Source: Phycisphaeraceae bacterium (GTDB taxonomy: Bacteria > Planctomycetota > Phycisphaerae > Phycisphaerales > Phycisphaeraceae). Taken from it: a stretch of 64,000 bases of DNA. Position numbers and translations under genes: made by a program. The notes under the pieces were generated by a model. It did no database searches, had not been told where the DNA came from, and was given only the letters and a program-made list of their open reading frames with translations. The stretch lies in contig JAJDCU010000073.1 in NCBI GenBank assembly GCA_029260655.1, forward strand, positions 1-64,000. Reading direction: 5' to 3'. This document shows, piece after piece, positions 24,384 through 32,863 of the stretch; positions within the stretch are counted from its first letter, which is position 1; every line of letters begins with the position of its first letter.

Positions 24384-24493
24384 GTGTGCGTACTCTTGGC
24401 GTCTCTGCATAGATTGAGGTATCTTAATCGCACCGCTGCGAAAAAACCCGGATGCTTCGACGGTCATATCAACCCACCTAATGGAGCCATCGT

Positions 24494-24976
24494 ATGCTCA
24501 CCGCACTTGCGCAGACTTCCGGACAGGCTTATCCAAGCGGCTCACCTTCCGGCGACGATTTCGCCGCGCTAATCGTGATGATCGTCGCCATGGTGGCGGT
24601 GATGCTGTTGATCTCCCTGGCGATTAATATCGCCATCTGCATCTTGCTGCATGTCGTCCAGTCGCGTGTCCCGGCCGAGCACCAGAAGATCTCTCCTCCG
24701 GCGATCTGGCTATTATTGATCCCGATCTTCGGGCTTGTCTGGAACTTCTTCGTCTTTCAGCGCATCCCCGAGTCGTACAAGAGCTACTTCGACTCGGTCG
24801 GCGATCCGGTTGTCGGGGATTGCGGCAAGGGGGTCGGGCTGTGGTTTGCGATCAGCGCCGCCTGCACGATTGTCCCGTGCCTGAACTACATCGCGGGCCC
24901 GGCTTCGCTGGTGCTGCTGATCATCTTCCTGGTGAAGGTCTTTGAGCTTCGCGGGAAGGTGCCCGAGGCGGTGTAA
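24494..24976 (+). CDS. Four-helix integral membrane protein, unknown
   Basis: The 160-residue protein has hydrophobic stretches at about 24-56, 68-90 ('PPAIWLLLIPIFGLVWNFFVF'), 114-132 and 135-152. No motif was recognised. It is common in form to small membrane proteins with 'P.(F/W)..VW.FFV' cores in Planctomycetes. It is divergent from the PD-(D/E)XK gene across 110 bases and converges on a CNNM gene. Confidence 0.75.
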   Translation: MLTALAQTSGQAYPSGSPSGDDFAALIVMIVAMVAVMLLISLAINIAICILLHVVQSRVPAEHQKISPPAIWLLLIPIFGLVWNFFVFQRIPESYKSYFDSVGDPVVGDCGKGVGLWFAISAACTIVPCLNYIAGPASLVLLIIFLVKVFELRGKVPEAV

Positions 24977-24988
24977 GCGGGCCATCGT

Positions 24989-25984
24989 TTACCACTGCGC
25001 CAAGTCGCCGGTGATCGGTTCGATCAGGTCCTTGACGGTGACCACGCCGACGGGTTGGCCCGCCTGCCCGGTGACGATAGCGAGCCCGGCGGTGTGGCGT
25101 TGCAGCCGGCTAAGCGCTTCGCGTACCGGTGTGTCCTGACCGATCATCTGGGCGGGCTTGATCAGTTCACCGATCGGCGGGCAGTTGTCCTGGCCGTGCA
25201 GCAGGGCATCCATCACGCGCAGCACACCGACGACCTCGCCCCGCCGGCCGAGCACGGGGACGTGTGCGTGGGTCGAGCGCTGCGCCAGCCGCCAGATCAT
25301 CGTGGTGTCGTCGTGCAGGCCGATCTTTTCGACCCTGGGCCAGGGGATCATCTCGCCGCGGACATTTCGGCCGGACAGGCCCAGCACGCGGTCGACGATC
25401 GCGGACTGTTCCTGGCTGAGCAGCCCGTAGCCCACACCCTCACGGACCAGCACGCCGACCTGTCTGCGTGGGTGAAACGCCGGGACGCGCGGGTCCTGGC
25501 CGATCGCCTTCATCAAGGCGCCGCTGAACAGCCCGATCAAGGGCGCTAGACCGGTATAGGTGAACAGCCGTCTTGAGAAACTGAGCACCGGCGCCAGTCG
25601 ATACATCAGCCTGTCGCTGTGCGCGGCGAAGAGGTCCTTGGGCAGTGTCTCCCCGACCACGAATAAAATCGGGGTCACGATCAAGACGTTGAGCAGGACG
25701 GCTTCGAAGTCGCCGAGCCCACGTGATTCGAGGATCACGCCCATGGAAGCGGTCCCGAGGTAGTTGGTGATGTTGTTGCCGATCAGCAGCGTGGTCAGCA
25801 GCACGGTCGGCCGGGCCAGCAGATCCTGAAGGGTATTGGCGGCGCGGCTTCCTCGGTGGGTCATGACGTGCAACCGGATCCGGTTGAGGCTGTAGGCCCC
25901 GGTCTCCAGCCCGGAGTACAGGGCCGATCCGGCGAACCCGATCAGCGCCAGCAGGGCCCAGCAAAATAGCGCGGCGCCGCTCAT
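24989..25984 (-). CDS. CNNM/CorC-type transport protein with CBS domains
   Basis: The 331-residue protein starts with a DUF21 (CNNM) membrane domain of about three helices ('GFAGSALYSGLETGAYSLNRIRLHV', 'TTLLIGNNITNYLGTASM', 'TPILFVVGETLPKDLFA'). A CBS pair follows ('GEMIPWPRVEKIGLHDD', 'VPVLGRRGEVVGVLRVMDAL', 'LAIVTGQAGQPVGVVTVKDLIEPITGDL'). The family moves or senses Mg2+/Co2+. The C-terminal CorC_HlyC domain is missing here. Its first bases overlap the end of the upstream paralogue by ATGA. Confidence 0.9.
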   Translation of the reverse strand: MSGAALFCWALLALIGFAGSALYSGLETGAYSLNRIRLHVMTHRGSRAANTLQDLLARPTVLLTTLLIGNNITNYLGTASMGVILESRGLGDFEAVLLNVLIVTPILFVVGETLPKDLFAAHSDRLMYRLAPVLSFSRRLFTYTGLAPLIGLFSGALMKAIGQDPRVPAFHPRRQVGVLVREGVGYGLLSQEQSAIVDRVLGLSGRNVRGEMIPWPRVEKIGLHDDTTMIWRLAQRSTHAHVPVLGRRGEVVGVLRVMDALLHGQDNCPPIGELIKPAQMIGQDTPVREALSRLQRHTAGLAIVTGQAGQPVGVVTVKDLIEPITGDLAQW

Positions 25985-27291
25985 GTCCGGCCTCCCCCGC
26001 CGTTGGGCTCTGGTGTGTCTGCCAGATGGATCGTGATGAGGTTGATCCGGTGGCCTTGGACCTCATCGACGCGCAAGACCAGGTTCCCGATCGTGGTCTG
26101 GTCACCGGGCTTGGCGGCCCGGCCGAGCCTTGCCATGACCAGCCCGCCAAGGGTATTCACCGCGCCCAGTGTGTCCCGCACATCTGGTGGAGCGCCCTTG
26201 CCAAATGCGTCGGCCCAGTCTCGGATCGACAGCTCCGCGCTGACGCGCCAATAGCCGGGCGAGACTTCTTCGACCGCAGGCTCGCCTTCGTTGTCATACG
26301 CACCGGCGATATCCCCGACCAGGTACTCGGCCACGTCTTCCAGTGTGACCAAGCCCGCGGTCCCGCCGTATTCATCGACCACTACCGCGGTGGTTTTTGC
26401 ATCCCTTCGCAGTTCGGCAAGCAATTGGTCGGCCCGCTGCTGCTGGGGGACGAACGTGGCCGGTTCGATCAGGGCATGAACCTCCAGCCGAGAATCTGGC
26501 GGGTACAGCAGCGTCCGACGGGCGGTAATGAAGCCCTCGATGTGGTCCAGGCTCTTGCGGTAGGCCGGGACCTGGCGCAGATTCGTCCGCCGGAACAACT
26601 CGATCAGCTCGGCAGGGTCGGCATCGATGTTGAACGCCTGGATGTCCACGCGCGGGGTCATCAGGGCGTCGACCTTGACCCGCCCAAGCTCCAACACCTG
26701 ACGCAGCATCCGCTGTTCCTGCGGGTCGATCACGCCCTGACGTCGGCTCATATCCATTAAAGACGCCAGCTCGTCGGGGGACAGGGCGTCGGGTTTCGCT
26801 TTTGGCGCGATCAGTCGGGCCAAGGGGGTGATGACCAGCCCCGAAGCGATCAGGCGGACCGGCGTGATCAACCGGTGCACGACCCAAAGCGGCGGCGCAG
26901 CGAGCGCCGAGAACCGCAGGCTTGACCGTGCGGCGACCAGCTTGGGCAGCACTTCTCCGAGGATGATCACCCCCAACAAGGGCGCCAGGCTCGCCGCGCC
27001 CAGCGCCACCGGCCCGAGTAACTCTTGCTCGCGCGCGTGCAGCAGCAGTTTCGTGCTGATGACGAAGTACAGGACGTTGATCACCATGTTCCCAAGCAAC
27101 AGGGTGATCAGCAGCGATCGGGTCTCAGCCAGGAGGGTTGTGACAACCGACCCGGCGAAGGTCCCCGACACCTTAAGCTGGGCGCGCTGGTGACGGGTGA
27201 GGCTGAACAGGGCCGTCTCGCTGCCGGAGAAGAACCCGCTTGCGATCAGCAGCAGGGGCAGGCACAGCAGCATGAGGGTCGGCACGGTCAT
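25981..27291 (-). CDS. CNNM/HlyC-CorC family protein with CBS and CorC domains
   Basis: The 436-residue protein has the DUF21 membrane domain ('ASGFFSGSETALFSLTRHQR', 'LLLGNMVINVLYFVIS', 'GVIILGEVLPKLVAA') and a CBS pair ('VDALMTPRVDIQAFNIDADPAEL', 'TTAVVVDEYGGTAGLVTLEDVAEYLVGDI'). It ends with the CorC_HlyC transporter-associated domain. I start it at ATG 27291 ('MTVPTLMLLCLPLLLIASGFF'); a longer reading to 27357 only adds translated repeat. It forms an overlapping pair with the shorter paralogue. Confidence 0.9.
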   Translation of the reverse strand: MTVPTLMLLCLPLLLIASGFFSGSETALFSLTRHQRAQLKVSGTFAGSVVTTLLAETRSLLITLLLGNMVINVLYFVISTKLLLHAREQELLGPVALGAASLAPLLGVIILGEVLPKLVAARSSLRFSALAAPPLWVVHRLITPVRLIASGLVITPLARLIAPKAKPDALSPDELASLMDMSRRQGVIDPQEQRMLRQVLELGRVKVDALMTPRVDIQAFNIDADPAELIELFRRTNLRQVPAYRKSLDHIEGFITARRTLLYPPDSRLEVHALIEPATFVPQQQRADQLLAELRRDAKTTAVVVDEYGGTAGLVTLEDVAEYLVGDIAGAYDNEGEPAVEEVSPGYWRVSAELSIRDWADAFGKGAPPDVRDTLGAVNTLGGLVMARLGRAAKPGDQTTIGNLVLRVDEVQGHRINLITIHLADTPEPNGGGGRT

Positions 27292-27313
27292 AAGGGAAAG
27301 CTGGAAAGAAGAG

Positions 27314-27340
27314 TTTAACCTGGTCGCTTGCGACCAGCCG
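27314..27340. repeat. REP-like palindrome, copy 2
   Basis: TTTAACC then TGGTCGCTTGCGACCA lie upstream of the CNNM/CorC gene. The sequence is the inverse of the 29743-29768 copy: GGTCGCAAGCGACC followed by GGTTAAA. Confidence 0.65.
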
Positions 27341-27354
27341 AGCACGCAAGTAAC

Positions 27355-27380
27355 CACCCGAAACCCGATACCTTACCCGG
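27355..27380. repeat. Heptanucleotide-like run CACCCGA AACCCGA TACCTTA CCCGG
   Basis: This is a short ACCCGA-type run, related in inverse orientation to the CGGGTAT run at 15471-15505. It lies between the CNNM/CorC and Gfo/Idh genes. Confidence 0.5.
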
Positions 27381-27429
27381 CCCTTCGCTTCGCTCAGGGC
27401 CGGCGTTGTTTTCTCCAAGGCCCCAGGCC

Positions 27430-28518
27430 CTAGACCCCGTCTTCCGCGCCATCCAGCAGCAGCGCCGAGCCTTCCATCCCTTCCCACTTGTGCGCTTTGA
27501 TCGCTGCGACGACACGTTCGGCGGCGTCCACCGCGGCGTACCCGGCGGGCCCATCGACCGTGGGCCGGCTCCCATCGCGGACCGCGCCCAGGAAGCTGGT
27601 CTGTTCCGCGGTGAGTTGGTCTTCTTCTCCGGGGGGCAGGTCGAAGGTCAACTCCTTGACCTGCACGATGTCCTGGTAATCAAGGTCCGACAGGTCCAGC
27701 CCCTGGGCGACCTGCGCACGGACCTTCGCCAGCGCCTTGCGGTTGTCCCCGTCGGTGTGGATCACGATCCCCTCTCGGGTCTGGTAGTTCAGGCTGATGT
27801 ACCCGCTCTCGGAGAACACGCGCAGTTTGCGCTCGGTCTTCAGCGCCAGCCTTGATGCGGTGATGTTCGCCACGCACCCGTTCTCGAAGACGATCCGCGC
27901 TCCGGCGACGTCTTCGTGTTTGCCAAGCACCGCGACCCCCGCTGCGTGGACGGTCTTGATCGGCGACTGCGCCAGCATCAGTACGATGTCCAGGTCGTGG
28001 ATCATCATGTCCATGACCACGCCCACGTCCAGGGAGCGGAACGTCATCGGGCTGACCCGGTCGACCTCCAGGAAGCGTGCGTTGAACTTGAGCGCCTCGG
28101 CCGCGCGGACCGCGGGGTTGAATCGTTCGGTATGGCCGACCTGGAGCACGGCGTCATGCTTCTCGGCGCAGTCGACCAGGGCCTTGGCGTCGGTGACGGT
28201 TGGGGCAAGCGGTTTTTCGATCAGGCAGGCGATTTTGCGCTCCAGCAGCGGCTGCGCGGTCGCGCGGTGGTGCTGAGTCGGCACGGCCACGGTGACAGCC
28301 CCGACATCGGGGTGCTCGCCGAGCATCTGGTCGACCGAGGTGTATGCCACGCAGCCGTATTCGTCTGCCACGGTGTGGGCGCGCTCCTCGTCCAGGTCCA
28401 CGACCGCCTTGAGCTGGACCCCGGGCATCTGCTTGTAGGTCCGTGCGTGATGCCGGCCCATCCGCCCGACGCCGATCACCGCGACCTGCGCCTGGGCTTG
28501 CTGTGTGTTGCTGGTCAT
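27430..28518 (-). CDS. Gfo/Idh/MocA-family NAD(P)-dependent oxidoreductase
   Basis: The 362-residue protein has a Rossmann start ('VAVIGVGRMGRHHARTYKQMPGVQLKAVVDLD') and the family 'EKPLAPTVTDAKALVDCAEKH' motif with the catalytic Lys of EKP. It also has 'QVGHTERFNPAV' and 'VGVVMDMMIHDLDIVLML', with the His-Asp pair of the active site. It probably oxidises a sugar or sugar nucleotide. The 'GHTERFNPAV' and 'HDLDI' features recall UDP-GlcNAc 3-dehydrogenase (GnnA)-like members, but no lpx gene is close enough to settle it. It is divergent from pdxA. Confidence 0.88.
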   Translation of the reverse strand: MTSNTQQAQAQVAVIGVGRMGRHHARTYKQMPGVQLKAVVDLDEERAHTVADEYGCVAYTSVDQMLGEHPDVGAVTVAVPTQHHRATAQPLLERKIACLIEKPLAPTVTDAKALVDCAEKHDAVLQVGHTERFNPAVRAAEALKFNARFLEVDRVSPMTFRSLDVGVVMDMMIHDLDIVLMLAQSPIKTVHAAGVAVLGKHEDVAGARIVFENGCVANITASRLALKTERKLRVFSESGYISLNYQTREGIVIHTDGDNRKALAKVRAQVAQGLDLSDLDYQDIVQVKELTFDLPPGEEDQLTAEQTSFLGAVRDGSRPTVDGPAGYAAVDAAERVVAAIKAHKWEGMEGSALLLDGAEDGV

Positions 28519-28632
28519 GGGCGTATGTTACGGCATCGCGGCATCGCCAAGCGAATCGGGCATGGGCGGCGAACGCTCAGCGTCCTTCTATGGGGCGTAC
28601 GCCCGGCCGCGGCTCGGTGGTACGATGTGCCC

Positions 28633-29706
28633 GTGACACACACGCCAGACAACCCGGCCGACCCGGACGCGCCCGCATCACGGCGCAAGCCGGTGATCGG
28701 GATCACGATGGGCGACCCGGCGGGGATCGGGCCGGAGGTCGTGGTCAAGGCCCTAAGCGACCCGCAGGTGCGCCGGCTGGCGCGGTTCGTCGTCTACGGG
28801 ATGAACGAGCTGCTGGCCTACGCCGCGGACCTCGCCGAGACCGAGCCGTTCTGGTGGCGGATTCAGCACGACTCGCCACGCACCGGGTTCAGCCTGACCC
28901 ACGACATCGTCGTGCTGGACTACGACGAGTACACCCAACTCGGCTCGGCGATCCACAAGCCGACACGGCAGGGCGGTCAGGCGAGTCTGGCGTTCATCGA
29001 CGACGCCATCGCCGCCGCCGGCCGACCGATCGAGGACGCGGGCATCGATGCCGTGGTCACCGCGCCGATCTGCAAGGAGTCCTGGCACCTCGCCGGTTGC
29101 AAATTCCCCGGCCATACCGAGCTGTTCGCCCAGCGCACCAAGACCAAGAAGGTCGTGATGGCGTTCGACTCGCCCAAGCTCCGGGTCGCGCTGGCGACCG
29201 TTCACATCCCCCTGATGGACCTGCGCAACGTCCTGACGATTGGCGCGGTCTACGACCCGATTGATCTTGGCAACCAGTTCTGCAAGCGCCTTGGGATTGC
29301 CAAGCCCCGGATCGCCGTCGCCGGGCTCAACCCCCACGCCTCGGAGAGCGGGCGCTTCGGTGATGAAGAAACGCGGATCATCACCCCGGCGATTGAGGCG
29401 GCGAAGTCTCACGGGATCGACGTCCACGGCCCGTTCCCGGGTGACACCGTCTTCAACGCGGCGATCGCCGGCCGATACGACCTGGTCGTCGCGATGTATC
29501 ACGATCAGGGTCTGATCCCGGTCAAACTTCTGTGCTTCGACCAGGCGGTCAACGTGACGCTGGGCCTGCCGATCGTCCGCACCAGCCCGGACCACGGCAC
29601 GGCGTTCGACATCGTCGGTAAAAATGTGGCAGACCCCGGGAGCATGAAGGCGGCGATCCGGTTGGCGGTGAGGCTGGCGGGGGAGAGGAAAGGGTCCAGA
29701 GTCTAG
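28633..29706 (+). CDS. pdxA: 4-hydroxythreonine-4-phosphate dehydrogenase
   Basis: PdxA acts in pyridoxal phosphate synthesis. The 357-residue product has 'PVIGITMGDPAGIGPEVVVKAL', 'AVVTAPICKESWHLAGCKFPGHTE', 'IAVAGLNPHASESGRFGDEE', 'DLVVAMYHDQGLIPVKLL' and 'GLPIVRTSPDHGTAFDI', which include the metal-binding His residues. The start is a GTG (28633, or 28627). No upstream ATG is usable; a long open frame before it is antisense to the Gfo/Idh gene. The spacer contains the 12-base palindrome GGGCGTACGCCC at 28596-28607. Confidence 0.96.
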   Translation: MTHTPDNPADPDAPASRRKPVIGITMGDPAGIGPEVVVKALSDPQVRRLARFVVYGMNELLAYAADLAETEPFWWRIQHDSPRTGFSLTHDIVVLDYDEYTQLGSAIHKPTRQGGQASLAFIDDAIAAAGRPIEDAGIDAVVTAPICKESWHLAGCKFPGHTELFAQRTKTKKVVMAFDSPKLRVALATVHIPLMDLRNVLTIGAVYDPIDLGNQFCKRLGIAKPRIAVAGLNPHASESGRFGDEETRIITPAIEAAKSHGIDVHGPFPGDTVFNAAIAGRYDLVVAMYHDQGLIPVKLLCFDQAVNVTLGLPIVRTSPDHGTAFDIVGKNVADPGSMKAAIRLAVRLAGERKGSRV

Positions 29707-29742
29707 GTCTGGGGTTACTACGGACCATTACTTGTTGCAATG

Positions 29743-29768
29743 CACCGGTCGCAAGCGACCGGGTTAAA
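29743..29768. repeat. REP-like palindrome, copy 3
   Basis: CCGGTCGC-AA-GCGACCGG followed by GTTAAA ends 4 bases before the queC start codon. It could sequester or frame the ribosome-binding region. It shares its core with 27314-27340. Confidence 0.65.
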
Positions 29769-29772
29769 ACCT

Positions 29773-30504
29773 ATGAACGCCTTCAATGAAGAACCAATTC
29801 CCGCTATCGTCCTGCTCTCCGGCGGGCTCGACTCCGCGACGGTCCTCGCCATCGCCAACGAGCAGGGCTACGCCTGCCATGCGCTGAGTTTCGATTACGG
29901 CCAACGCCACCGGGCCGAGATCGACGCCGCAGCAAAAGTAGCCGAACAACTCGGCGTCGTTTCGCACCGTTGGATCAACATCGACCTGCGCAGCCTCGGC
30001 GGTTCGGCGCTGACCGACAAAATCGACGTCCCCAAGGACCGCGACGGCGACGAGATGACCCACGGCATCCCCGTCACCTACGTCCCGGCTCGCAACACGG
30101 TTTTCTTAAGCTACGCGCTGGCCGTCGCCGAGGTCATCCACAGCACCGACATCTTCATCGGCGTCAACGCGGTCGATTACTCCGGCTACCCCGACTGCCG
30201 CGGCGAGTACATCCGCGCGTTCGAGTCGATGAGTAACCTCGCCACCAAGGCCGGCGTCGAAGGCGAACGCATGACGATCCACACACCCCTGATCGACTTG
30301 CCCAAGACCGGGATTATCGAAAAGGGCCTGGAGCTGGGCGTCGACTACAGCCTGACCCACTCCTGCTACGACCCCATCGACGACGGCAAACCCTGCGGCC
30401 ACTGCGACGCCTGCCTGTTGCGTATCCGCGCCTTCGAAGCCATAGGCCAACACGACCCCGCGATGTTACGAAGGCACGGAGAAGGCTGGCGGCCGGGAGT
30501 TTGA
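29773..30504 (+). CDS. queC: 7-cyano-7-deazaguanine synthase
   Basis: QueC makes preQ0, the precursor of queuosine. The 243-residue protein has the PP-loop '[16 protein letters not shown]', '[14 protein letters not shown]', '[17 protein letters not shown]', '[11 protein letters not shown]' and the zinc-binding cysteines '[18 protein letters not shown]'. The ATG at 29773 is used. An earlier in-frame ATG at 29740 only adds the translated palindrome. Other que genes are not in the window. No convincing Shine-Dalgarno is visible, and the palindrome lies where one would be expected. Confidence 0.96.
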   Translation: MNAFNEEPIPAIVLLSGGLDSATVLAIANEQGYACHALSFDYGQRHRAEIDAAAKVAEQLGVVSHRWINIDLRSLGGSALTDKIDVPKDRDGDEMTHGIPVTYVPARNTVFLSYALAVAEVIHSTDIFIGVNAVDYSGYPDCRGEYIRAFESMSNLATKAGVEGERMTIHTPLIDLPKTGIIEKGLELGVDYSLTHSCYDPIDDGKPCGHCDACLLRIRAFEAIGQHDPAMLRRHGEGWRPGV

Positions 30505-30527
30505 AACATTTCAATCGGAGATAAGTC

Positions 30528-30725
30528 ATGAGTGAAATGCGAAGAATACTGGACGACATTCCCAATCCTCATAGAACACGCATTTTGGAGTTGGGCTTAG
30601 CTGATCCTGAAGCATGGGTGTCCATCAAGCAAACTGACTTGGGAGGAAAGTCGGTCATTGATTTGATCAAAGAGGGAGATGATAAAACACTGTGTTGGTT
30701 GATACAAAGAGTGCGAGGCAGATAG
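30528..30725 (+). CDS. Small protein resembling MbcA/ParS/Xre antitoxin C-terminal domain
   Basis: The 65-residue protein has a GGAG site before its ATG and is clearly less GC-rich than its neighbours. Its second half, 'ADPEAWVSIKQTDLGGKSVIDLIKEGDDKTLCWLIQRVRG', follows the DUF2384 (MbcA/ParS/Xre toxin-binding) pattern of A-x-DPEAW, GG-(K/R)-(S/T)-P-x-DL, then a helix ending R-x-x-G. The N-terminal HTH and a RES-type toxin gene are absent, so it would be an orphan or a remnant. The identification is from pattern alone. Confidence 0.5.
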   Translation: MSEMRRILDDIPNPHRTRILELGLADPEAWVSIKQTDLGGKSVIDLIKEGDDKTLCWLIQRVRGR

Positions 30726-30780
30726 GTTGATTGTGTAGCCAGGATAAAAATATTATTTGGTAACATCTCCAACCTCTAAC

Positions 30781-30812
30781 AAAAAACCCCCGGCGGAGCC
30801 GGGGGCTGGGGG
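30781..30812 (-). terminator. Rho-independent terminator of serC (repeated family)
   Basis: On the minus strand ACCCCCAG is followed by the hairpin CCCCCGGCTCCGCCGGGGG and then TTTTTTGTT, 23 bases after serC. The same CCCCAGCCCCCGGC-GCCGGGGG design occurs at 47007-47042 and 58490-58517. Confidence 0.85.
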
Positions 30813-30834
30813 TAGATCGTATGTGGGTCGTTGC

Positions 30835-31920
30835 TTACCCGTTCTGCTTGGCGAAGTCGGCCATGAACTTCGCCAGCGTCTCGGCGCCTTCTACGGGCAT
30901 GGCGTTGTAGATCGATGCCCGGCAGCCGCCGACGCTTCGGTGGCCTTTCAGACCGCTCATGTCTTGCGCGAGGGCCTCGGCGATGAACTGTTTTTCCAGG
31001 TCCTCGGTGGGCAGGCGGAAGACGACGTTCATCTTGGACCGACAAGACGGGTCCACCGGGCAGCGGTAGAACGATCCGTGGGATTCGATCGCGTCGTAGA
31101 GTAGGCCTGAGCGTTTGTCGGCCAGCTGTGTCGCGGCGTCGAGTCCGCCGGCGTCCAGCAGGCGTTGCAGCACCAGCTTCATCATGTAGATGGTGAAGAC
31201 AGGGGGGGTGTTCATCATCGAGTCGGCCTTGGCGTGGCCGGCGTAGCCCAGGTAGTTTGTCAGGTCCGACGGGCAGGCTTCGAGGATGTCGTCGCGGATG
31301 ATGACAACCGCCAACCCCGCGGGCCCGACGTTTTTCTGAGCGCCGGCATAGATCAGACCGAATTTCTCAACCGGGAGACGCCGGCTTAAAAAGTCGGATG
31401 ACATATCCGCGACCAGTGGGACGCCGACATCCGGCCAGTCCTGCCACTGCACGCCGCCGATGGTTTCGTTGCTGGTCAGGTGCAGGTACGCCGCATCACT
31501 GGACGCCTTGAGCGAGGCGGGGTCGGGCAGGGTGGTGAAGCTGGATTCCGTGCCGTCGAAAACAACGTTGACCTTGCCGACTTTTTTGGTGTCGGCCAGC
31601 GCCTTCTTTGCCCAGGCCCCGGTGAGGGTGAAGTCGCAGCTCTTGCCGCCGTGCAGCAGGTTCATCGGAACCATGGAGAACTGGAGCGTCGCGCCGCCGC
31701 CAAGCAGCAGCACCTGGTAATTGTCCGGCAGGCCCAGCAGCTCTTTGACCAGGCTCATCGCGTCGTGGTGGACCTGGTCGTAGGTCTTGCTGCGGTGGCT
31801 CATCTCGATGAGGGACATGCCCTGGCCGTGGTAGTCGACCATCTCATCGCGGGCCTGTTCCAGGGCGCTTTGTGGCAGGGTGCAGGGGCCGGCGCTGAAG
31901 TTGAATATCCGTTTCATCAC
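30835..31920 (-). CDS. serC: Phosphoserine aminotransferase
   Basis: SerC converts 3-phosphohydroxypyruvate to phosphoserine with pyridoxal phosphate. The 361-residue product has 'IFNFSAGPCTLPQSAL', 'LLGGGATLQFSMVPMNLL', 'LTSNETIGGVQW', 'LVADMSSDFLSR' and the PLP-lysine in 'FGLIYAGAQKNVGPAGLAVVI'. It overlaps the upstream serA-like gene by ATGA, so the two serine-pathway steps are translationally coupled. It is followed by a strong terminator. Confidence 0.97.
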   Translation of the reverse strand: MMKRIFNFSAGPCTLPQSALEQARDEMVDYHGQGMSLIEMSHRSKTYDQVHHDAMSLVKELLGLPDNYQVLLLGGGATLQFSMVPMNLLHGGKSCDFTLTGAWAKKALADTKKVGKVNVVFDGTESSFTTLPDPASLKASSDAAYLHLTSNETIGGVQWQDWPDVGVPLVADMSSDFLSRRLPVEKFGLIYAGAQKNVGPAGLAVVIIRDDILEACPSDLTNYLGYAGHAKADSMMNTPPVFTIYMMKLVLQRLLDAGGLDAATQLADKRSGLLYDAIESHGSFYRCPVDPSCRSKMNVVFRLPTEDLEKQFIAEALAQDMSGLKGHRSVGGCRASIYNAMPVEGAETLAKFMADFAKQNG

Positions 31921-32813
31921 TTGATTCCTTGCGCGAAGGTCTTGGCGAACTGCTGGATGATCTGTTGGGCCTCATCGCCGATACGGAGCAGGTTTTCCTT
32001 TGTGCTGGCGCCCAGGTGCGGGGCCATGACCACGTTGGGGGCTTTGAGGATCGGGCAGTCTTCCGGGGGTGGGTCGCTTGGCCACACGTCCGTGGCGTAG
32101 GCCCGCAGTTTACCGCTTTGAAGCGCCGAGGCAACGTCCGCCTCAACGACCGCCGCGCCGCGCCCGGTGTTGACCAGCACCGCGCCGTCCTTCATGCCCG
32201 CGATCAGCTTAGCGTCGATCATCCCGCGGGTCTGATCGGTCAACGGCGTGTGCAGGGAGATATAGTCGGCGTCGGCGACCGCCTGGGCGAGGCTGGGCAG
32301 AATATCGGCGAACGGGCTTGGCTTGCCGGACCGCCTGTATGCGACGACCTTCATCCCGAAAGCCTCGGCGCGCTTGGCGACCTCGGTGGCGATGTTGCCC
32401 ATCCCGACCAGGCACAGGGTTTTGCCGGAGAGCTCGGTGCGCTTGAGCTGCTTTTTCTCCCACCGCCCGGCGGCCATGCTGTCGTGAGCCTCGGTCACCC
32501 GGCTGGCGACCGCCAGCATCAGCGCAAAGGCCATCTCGGCGACCGCGATGCTAGAGGCCTTGGGCGTGTTGCGGACCTCGATCTCTCGCTTAGCGGCATA
32601 GTCCCGGTCGACGTTATCAAGCCCGACCCCGCCACGGATGATCAGCTTCAGGTTCGCCGCCTCGTCGATGAACGCCCGGGTGCACTTTGTCTTGCTCCGG
32701 ATCAGCACAGCGTCCGCCTCGCTGAGCCTTGTCATATCGTCGGTGACCTCGCCGAAGGCCCGTAGCCGATCGGGGAGGGAGGTATCAAACGCGTCGCAGA
32801 TCAGGATCAACAT
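31917..32813 (-). CDS. serA: D-3-phosphoglycerate dehydrogenase (short form)
   Basis: The 298-residue D-2-hydroxyacid dehydrogenase has 'IIRGGVGLDNVDRDYAAKREIEVRNTP', the NAD loop 'LCLVGMGNIATEVAKRAEAFGMKVV', 'INTGRGAAVVEADVASAL' (as 'VNTGRGAAVV') and 'PNVVMAPHLGASTKENLLRI' with the catalytic His. It lacks the C-terminal ACT/serine-sensing domains of long SerA, so it is likely not feedback-inhibited that way. Coupling to serC supports the SerA role. I chose ATG 32813; a GTG three codons upstream is nearer the AGGAAAG site. Confidence 0.93.
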   Translation of the reverse strand: MLILICDAFDTSLPDRLRAFGEVTDDMTRLSEADAVLIRSKTKCTRAFIDEAANLKLIIRGGVGLDNVDRDYAAKREIEVRNTPKASSIAVAEMAFALMLAVASRVTEAHDSMAAGRWEKKQLKRTELSGKTLCLVGMGNIATEVAKRAEAFGMKVVAYRRSGKPSPFADILPSLAQAVADADYISLHTPLTDQTRGMIDAKLIAGMKDGAVLVNTGRGAAVVEADVASALQSGKLRAYATDVWPSDPPPEDCPILKAPNVVMAPHLGASTKENLLRIGDEAQQIIQQFAKTFAQGIK

Positions 32814-32863
32814 GGCGGTCACACTTTCCTTTTTTTCTCTATCTCTTTTCGGTCTTAACAGGA

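Noticed and set aside
27916-28632. Long N-terminal extension of pdxA
   Set aside because: It runs antisense through the Gfo/Idh gene and has no similarity; PdxA homology starts at the PVIGITMGDPAG block just after the GTG at 28633.
29707-29772. preQ1 riboswitch before queC
   Set aside because: The spacer holds a REP-like palindrome; the short preQ1-I pattern (small hairpin followed by an A-rich tail) is not present.
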